DNA from: Microstegium vimineum
Lineage: Eukaryota > Streptophyta > Magnoliopsida > Poales > Poaceae
Direction: 5' to 3'
DNA length: 64,000 bases
Assembly (NCBI GenBank): GCA_022036555.1
Contig: CM039130.1
Span: forward strand, 21,106,570 to 21,170,569
The stretch's first letter is position 1. The number at the start of each line of letters is the position of its first letter. Below, one piece after another: positions 58,174 to 64,000 of this stretch. The notes beneath the pieces are model-generated. The model was not told where the DNA came from. It saw only the letters and a program-made list of their open reading frames with translations, and did no database searches. Position numbers and translations under genes: made by a program.

Positions 58174-58985
58174 TCCAGCACCACGACGGAAAGCAAACCA
58201 AAGAAACGCTAGGAATTATGGCGGGAATTGAAGAGTTTCACCGCAATAGTAGAATGGAAACCACCACCGCCGCCGAACCCCCTTTTTATATCCACGGGCT
58301 TGACGCTTCGCCTCCCAGTGTTTTTGGGAAACCGCAACGATCAAATACGGAACCGCCACACCTACCTTTCGCGCTGTGACTTGGGCCGCTAACTGCGCAG
58401 CTCATTCAGCCCACTTACTTCCTTTCTATTCATTTCGTATTTACTTCTAATTAATTTCCCCAATTTACGGCTAATGATTTCCGAAATACCACTAACACTA
58501 CAGTCCCGGGGACTGGACATGCAACCTTGTTATGATCTCTTTTCTATAGCTACAGTAACATGGCTACAGTAGTCTGGTCAGCAAGCCCCACAAAACTTGC
58601 GGTACAGCGATACTCGGGGACTTCGTCGACAGCAACCACAACTTAGCTGCTTGGTCGCATACCTGACCAGGCTCGGGGACTTTGTCCAAATTACACCGAG
58701 CAAGGTTCGGGGACTGCGGCCACGACACAGAAGGGCGGCGTGAAGCAGTACAACACCCGGGGACTGAAACTCGTAGCCTGCAAACAAGACAATATGATCC
58801 TGATACAAGAAGCTTCAAGTTTCTTACATCAGGCTCGGGGACTACGAGTATTCGTAGTCGTTTCTTACTAAACTTATGTTCAGTTTTTAATATATGATCC
58901 TGATATAAGAAGCTTCCAGTTTTTTTACATCAGGCTCGGGGACTACGGGTATTCGCAGTCGTTTTATGTAAAACGCATTATGCAT
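58174..58985. other. 3' end of the second Tat-type element, non-coding with repeats
   Basis: It contains several CTCGGGGACT(A/T) segments typical of the region before the 3' LTR of Tat elements. No gene is supported. The junction with copia sequence lies between about 58,970 and 58,995. Confidence 0.5.
58793..58968. repeat. Two-copy direct repeat, 100-bp period
   Basis: TATGATCCTGATA(C/T)AAGAAG starts at 58,793 and again at 58,893. Both copies continue through CATCAGGCTCGGGGACTACG and ATTCG(T/C)AGTCGTTT. Copies of about 76 bp are separated by about 24 bp of non-repeated sequence. Confidence 0.92.
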
Positions 58986-59003
58986 CTTTTTATAAAGGGA
59001 GAT

Positions 59004-60765
59004 TGAAAGTGCATCTAGCCCTTTAGTGGGTTTGGGTGAATTGAGTGACAACACAATTAAAGGTCTAACAAGTTTACTAAGTGTATCAAATGTTAAACAA
59101 GAAAATTAAACTTGATGGTATTTCACAAAGTGTTGAGATGAAGTTCAAATTGTGTATTGTTGTATTGGAAGACTATGAAAACAATCTAGTTCAAGCAAAA
59201 GACAACAATGCAAATGAAATCAATGAAATGGCCTCTATGTTGTGAAATATCATAGTATCATGTGAAAGCAAGCATGTTTGGTAAATGGCAAATGAGACAT
59301 GAGTTGATAGCTATGGATTAGTCTCTATATTGGCTTGCTTTGCATGAACAAGAAGAGTTGGATAGTGGACTAGTGATTGATCGAGGAATGAATAATGAAT
59401 CAATAGTGCATTAGTGAGAAAACACCAAGCAAAGGTCAAATGACAAAGGAGACAATGTATATTGGATATAAGATGGTCTCTACTTTAGTTTGCTTGTATG
59501 GACAAAGATTTGGAGAATCACTTTGCATTAAGATTATCAAGCTAGAAGTTTGAAGATAGAGATTGAAGTGAGTGATAGGAGTGTCAAGCCAAAATAAGGA
59601 GGATCTAAGCAATTGTGAATTGACTTGACCATATTTATGTGGATTATCATATATCGAAGCTTGATTGATCTCAACATTCATATCTATAAGATATTCAAGC
59701 AAGGATCACAATATTGAAGAAATGGTTTTCAATCGGTGCTTAATATGATGTGACTTGAGTATGGCTTGATAGGGTGAAGATAGCTAGGAAACGACTTCGA
59801 GGTACTAAGCAAAGGTGAAGGTCAAGGAGACCGAGGTACTATGGCTAAGGTGAAGAAGAGAGTACTTGCATTGAGTCGAAGTACTAATCAAGCTATGAGG
59901 AGTCATATTATGTTGAGGATCAAATTATTAGTGGAAGTGACTTGAAGCCATGGACTCAACTCATATGTGTTGGAAAGATTCAAGTCACAAGCTCTAAGGT
60001 TTGTTTGCTCAAAGAAATGAGATAAGGATGATTGCAAACACATTCTCAAGGTATTATAAGAATGAGAACAATACATTCAATGGTGCAGCCCCAAATTATC
60101 AAAGGATACGGTGACCAACTCAAAAACATTTAATTTATTTGATGTTTTGAATTTGAGTTTAGGAAAGGCCGTACTACAAAGGAGGGTGCAATGTACATGC
60201 TTAAATGTGCAACCAAGTACTCAAATTCCACCAAACATCCTCTCATACCTTGCCCAGACTCCCTACAAAACAGTTTTTCATTCGGAGCATCTTTGGGCAG
60301 AGCAGCAGTGCTGCTCCCAAAGAGCAGTAGTGCTGAGGTCGAGCAGTGCCGGGCCTTAGTACGGCAGTGCCGGGCCTGAGAGCGGCAGTGCCACGACTTA
60401 AAGTTACCGTTGGACAGCAGGGAGTACTTCTATCCCCTTCCTGCTGCCCCAAATGGTCATCTCGACCATTCCCTTCCCTAGTGCTCTCAACAGCAGCTCT
60501 GTCCCTCTCTCTAACTCCATTGGAGCCCCTCAAGCTTCTCTCTTTGATTCCTCTCCAATCCTTTGAGAGATTGAGCCTCCAAACTCCATTAGAGAGCAGC
60601 CCAAACTGTTCTTCATTGCCTAGAGCACTTGGTTCGCATTCAAGCCGGTGGATTGCATTCGTTACTCTTGGAGCTTGCTCCTAGCCGGTTAGAGCGTCAC
60701 CCGTGGAGCTTGTCAACTTGTGTGGCAGCCCCGGGAGGTTTGTAACTATCTTACCCTAGCAGAAC
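59004..60765 (+). mobile_element. SIRE-like copia LTR, probably truncated
   Basis: It begins TGAAAGTGCATCTAGCCC right after AAAGGGAGAT, a polypurine tract. Both features match the LTR at 1,101. The interior is long and AT-rich, with a GC-rich imperfect repeat of GCAGTGCCGGGCCT(T/G)A type at 60,340-60,390. The right end is not clear: no CCTTTCA end or primer site is found before Athila-type sequence resumes near 60,765. Confidence 0.6.
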
Positions 60766-62481
60766 CCCTGCATTTGATCTGTCTCTGTCACTGATTTCAG
60801 CATGCCCTGAAACAAGTATGGGGGAGGTCGGTGGACACTCCAACATGTCAAAACACCAGAATGACCACTGAATCATGTTGTACACGTCCATAGCATGTTC
60901 CACAAAAAAGTTGGACCGAAATGGCCACTTTTGTGGATCAGCCGATCCACTTTGGAGGCCAAAATTCAGAAAAGACAGAGCAAAGCAATATTCAGAGGTA
61001 AGGGATCTAAATGCAGAGTTCAAAGTGGCCAAACGGCCCCAGAGGGTGGTCGGCCGACCGTCCTTATAGGCCCCGGGCCCACTAGCCAGCATCCTTTCAA
61101 CTTCAAACATCTATTTTGACTGGTTTGCCACATCTCTTACTTTTTTCTCTATGCTTTTCATTTGTTTTACTCATTTTCTCTTTCAAAATAAAAAAATGAA
61201 ATAAAAATAATTTCTTCATGAAATCCATCACTTAGCTTAATTTCCTTTTCTATGTTGAATAAAACAAGAAGATCACATCCAAAACTAAAATTTGAAAAGT
61301 AACATGATCTATGACGTTCTGAGGGTAAAAACGTCATAAAGATGAATTCTTGCTTTTACTTATGCTAGTGGGAAAACTCTTTGATAGGAAAATGATATTG
61401 ACTAAGTTGTTGATTTATGTGATATAGTTCTCGGCTCATGATTCATACCCTATCTATTTAAGGTTCTTGGAGACTAACTTTTGAAAACGTCATAAAACCA
61501 TAATGTCACTACTCCTCTATAGTGAGAAAATTCTTACCACAACCATATATGCTCTTTCATGATTTAAGCTTTCTACATAAGCTACTTGCTTTGTGTTGAG
61601 TTTGGTCAAGTTTTGTGACCCTTGTTGAGAGATTTATCATGCCCCCAAGATCAAGATCACGTACACGCCACATATACATGCTGCTTCTACACTGAAAGTA
61701 CGCAGAAACATGCCTTTCATTTTTCCACATAGTTCATACTCCATGTTCTAATAAAAATTCTCTCTCTAATATATGTTGTTAGTCAATGAGACATAGACTA
61801 TGCAAAATTATGAAAAATATAAGGGCACATCAAAGTCCCAAGTTTTAGAAAAATGATGAGCATATCAAAGCTCATGAAAAAAAAGAGATAGCTATGTCTC
61901 AAATTTATAAGTGAGAAAGAGAGATCATTCAAATAGAGGAGTATTGATCAATTGCCATGTTTCCATCTTGATTTAAGAGTATGACTTTTCTCTCCTTGGA
62001 TCCAGAATTTGACTTTACAATATATGCAAGGTAAGTTTCCTACATCTTTGATGCCTACCTATGCTCCACATAAGCCTTTAGAGTAGGATGAAAAAGAAGG
62101 CAAACTTTGATATGTTCCTTGGTGAGGAATCATACACCTTATGAGCGACTCGAGAATACCATTTGAGGAACACTAAGTCTTTCTTTTACAAAACTTTACA
62201 AAACCTCCGATATGAAACTTGTGAAAGAATGAGAAAACTAGTGCTCAAGTCAAGTTGTTCTATCTCTCAACTTCCCAAGACAAAGGATAAAGCTATAAGT
62301 CCCATGGAGGACTAAGGTAATATGGGTGTGTCTTTATTACTAATTTTTCCATTCAAAAGAGAAGTATGATTGTTGTAGATTCAATACTCTTGAATTATGA
62401 AGCATAGTAGCAACTCCTGATCCATCGAGCTAAGTTTGATTGTTTGCTCGGGACGAGCAAAGGTTAAGCTTGGGGGATCTT
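60766..62481 (+). other. 3' internal region of the Athila-type element, non-coding
   Basis: It is AT-rich with no supportable gene; the minus-strand frame 60,751-61,110 has no recognisable domain. It holds the GGTCGGCCGACC palindrome at 61,048, as in the 5' part of the same element. It ends in CTCGGGACGAGCAAAGGTT and the purine-rich GCTTGGGGGATCT (about 62,468-62,480), the usual arrangement before the 3' LTR of such elements. Confidence 0.6.
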
Positions 62482-64000
62482 GTTGGCAACAAGAATGATA
62501 CACTTTTACATAACCAAAATGCTGCCAACAACCTTGGGATCAAGGATAAAACAATCACATCATGATCATACTTTATTAAATAACAAGTTCCACATGTCCA
62601 TGAGTATGTGAATGCAGGAATGAAGAAATGGAGCAAAGGAGAGTCAGTGGGACCCACATAGGGGGTCGGCCAACCTCCCTATGGGCCCACCAGCTCTCCC
62701 CCTGGCCATGATCTAGGAGAAGCACCTCAGAGTGAATTCCAACCCTTGGATCACCCTGTGCTTTCTCCCAATGGCTCATATGCAAAGCATATGGATCCAT
62801 GGGCCCACACCAAGGAGATCAACGTGACAATTACCTCAGAACCAACAACCACCATACCTGTTTAACACATGCTAAAGATCACAACCATCCACTCCAAGTC
62901 AGTTGAGAGGCGGTTGGATCCAAAGGTGGAGATTTGAAGCCTCCTGGATCGATGACGTGGCGATGGAGTAGCCCCTACTCCACCTCCCACTATAAATAGA
63001 GGCTCATACCCCCTCTCTACACATGGTGAAGAATCCTACAAGCTCTATTCCTTAGATTGTTCTAGTAGTTAGTCTAGAGTGGGAGTTAGAGTTGAGTCGA
63101 GCTGCGCTCGGGATTTCTAGAGTCGTCTTCTGGAAAGTCTGGTATAGCTCATGTATCTTTCCTTCTTTGTAGGACTTTATCTTATTCAATATATTACTTT
63201 TCCTCTACTTTACTTAGTATTTACTTTGATCATTACTTTAGTATTGTTATATGCTTTTGCTTATTACTAGCCTTTACATCAATAATCTGTGATCCTTATG
63301 GCCTTTCCCGTATGCGATCATTGCCTGTCATAGGGTGCTTTGATTATAGATCGTAGTCAAAGTAATAAGTTGTGTGTAAGCGTGGTGCTTATACATCACC
63401 TTATCCTTGGTTACTGTGGCAGAACCGTCCAGATTATAAGAGATCAAGTACCAAAGTAGCTGATTTAACTGCCACTTAAAGCACTTGAGCCCATATAATC
63501 CCGGTAGTCCGGAAATCTCGAAGGATTTCTAACAATCGTATATCCAACCAAGATCGCGCAAACTTAGGTATGCATATTCGAATGAGCCACAATTAAACCG
63601 AAAGTACTTGAAGTACGAATAAAGTTATTACAACACTTTGCTCCAAATAAAAGTAGTACTTATGCCACGACACCTGTGGCCAAATAGAACACTGTTTGAA
63701 ATTGAACCCAAAGTTTTACTCCACACTAATATCATTAAAAGATAAGGGTGCCCACAAGGTCATGTCTGACAACAACAAAAGATGAGCTCGTAGAAGACCT
63801 TGCCCAAGGCCTACTCATCTTCTCCTTCGACAGGATAGAGACACTGCTTACAATAGCCAAAGTATACTTGGCCATCTGCAACAAACGGGATAAACCCTGA
63901 GTACGGGAATGTACTCAGCTAGACTTACCCGTCTAACTGAAAATAAAGACTCCAAAGATATGCAAGGCTATTCTTGTGGATCTGGGTAAACTTGCTTTTG
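62482..64000 (+). mobile_element. 3' LTR of the Athila-type element (runs off the window)
   Basis: It starts TGTTGGCAACAAGAATG after a polypurine tract. Its first ~145 bp match 26,157-26,300. It contains a palindrome variant (GGTCGGCCAACC at 62,664) and a TATA box (CTATAAATAGAGG, about 62,991). At least 1,519 bp long; its end is not in the window. No coding sequence is supported. Confidence 0.8.

Larger units (their letters stand above)
50171..58985 (+). mobile_element. Second Tat-type gypsy element, degraded and truncated at its 3' end
   Basis: A ~475-bp 5' LTR (about 50,171-50,645) ends TTTCGTCGACA and is followed by GTTGGCACGCCAGG, the same primer-site style as the 16-kb element. Its TATA box (GGCTATATAAGG) is at about 50,387. 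The order then is a gag remnant, protease, RT, RNase H, integrase (all broken) and an antisense gene; repeated CTCGGGGACT segments end near 58,970. No 3' LTR is found; copia sequence follows. The left boundary lies inside the ATHILA ORF-1 frame; no target duplication can be shown. Confidence 0.85.

Noticed and set aside
60751..61110. Minus-strand 119-residue frame
   Set aside because: It crosses the copia/Athila junction near 60,765 and has no recognisable domain.
1..64000. CRISPR array, rRNA or tRNA genes
   Set aside because: No regular short repeat-spacer pattern, no rRNA-like block and no convincing tRNA cloverleaf was seen; the repeats are LTR-internal tandem units. tRNA-like matches are primer-binding sites.

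Overview
The window looks like nuclear DNA from a grass (Poaceae, probably panicoid). It holds one real host gene in a mass of nested LTR retrotransposons. The grass assignment rests on a very GC-rich first exon, monocot-like JMJ705/REF6 protein sequence, a Stowaway MITE in an intron, and retrotransposon families typical of large grass genomes. No bacterial, phage or CRISPR features were seen.

Layout. Positions 1-4,879 are retrotransposon debris: an LTR fragment, a SIRE-type copia LTR, and a probable hAT-type element. At 4,885-12,371 lies a structurally complete Ty3/gypsy element of CRM-like type, with a 5-bp target duplication GATAC; its reverse transcriptase has lost the catalytic YxDD segment. 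At 12,802-22,592, minus strand, is the host gene: a REF6/ELF6/JMJ705-type histone H3K27 demethylase with seven coding exons (JmjN, JmjC, four C2H2 fingers). Its introns hold a 944-bp Mutator-type foldback element (9-bp duplication), a Stowaway MITE and a fragment of a Reina-like gypsy element.

Positions 23,667-64,000 are a nested stack. A SIRE-type copia element (5' LTR 23,667-25,588, PBS, gag) is broken at 26,157 by an Athila-type element, whose 3' LTR begins at 62,482 and runs off the window. The Athila element carries gag and protease, no visible RT/integrase, and an ATHILA ORF-1-type gene. That gene is cut by a 16,068-bp Tat/Grande-type element (32,695-48,762, duplication CTCAT). A second, shorter Tat-type element (from 50,171) follows, truncated at its 3' end and joined to another copia LTR (59,004-about 60,765). 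A third Tat-type fragment (LTR 26,303-27,714 plus gag) sits near the 5' end of the Athila element.

The most interesting biology is the antisense cargo of the two Tat elements. The 16-kb element has a minus-strand gene with consensus splice sites, running from a 'putative gypsy-type transposon' domain to a long coiled coil. The second element carries a recognisable relative of it, also antisense.

A caution on quality. A 100-N gap at 57,691-57,790 is flanked by two near-identical 84-bp segments that differ by many one-base indels, so contig ends here were not merged and base accuracy is limited. Four frame breaks in the demethylase gene and several in the retrotransposon genes could be sequencing errors rather than mutations.
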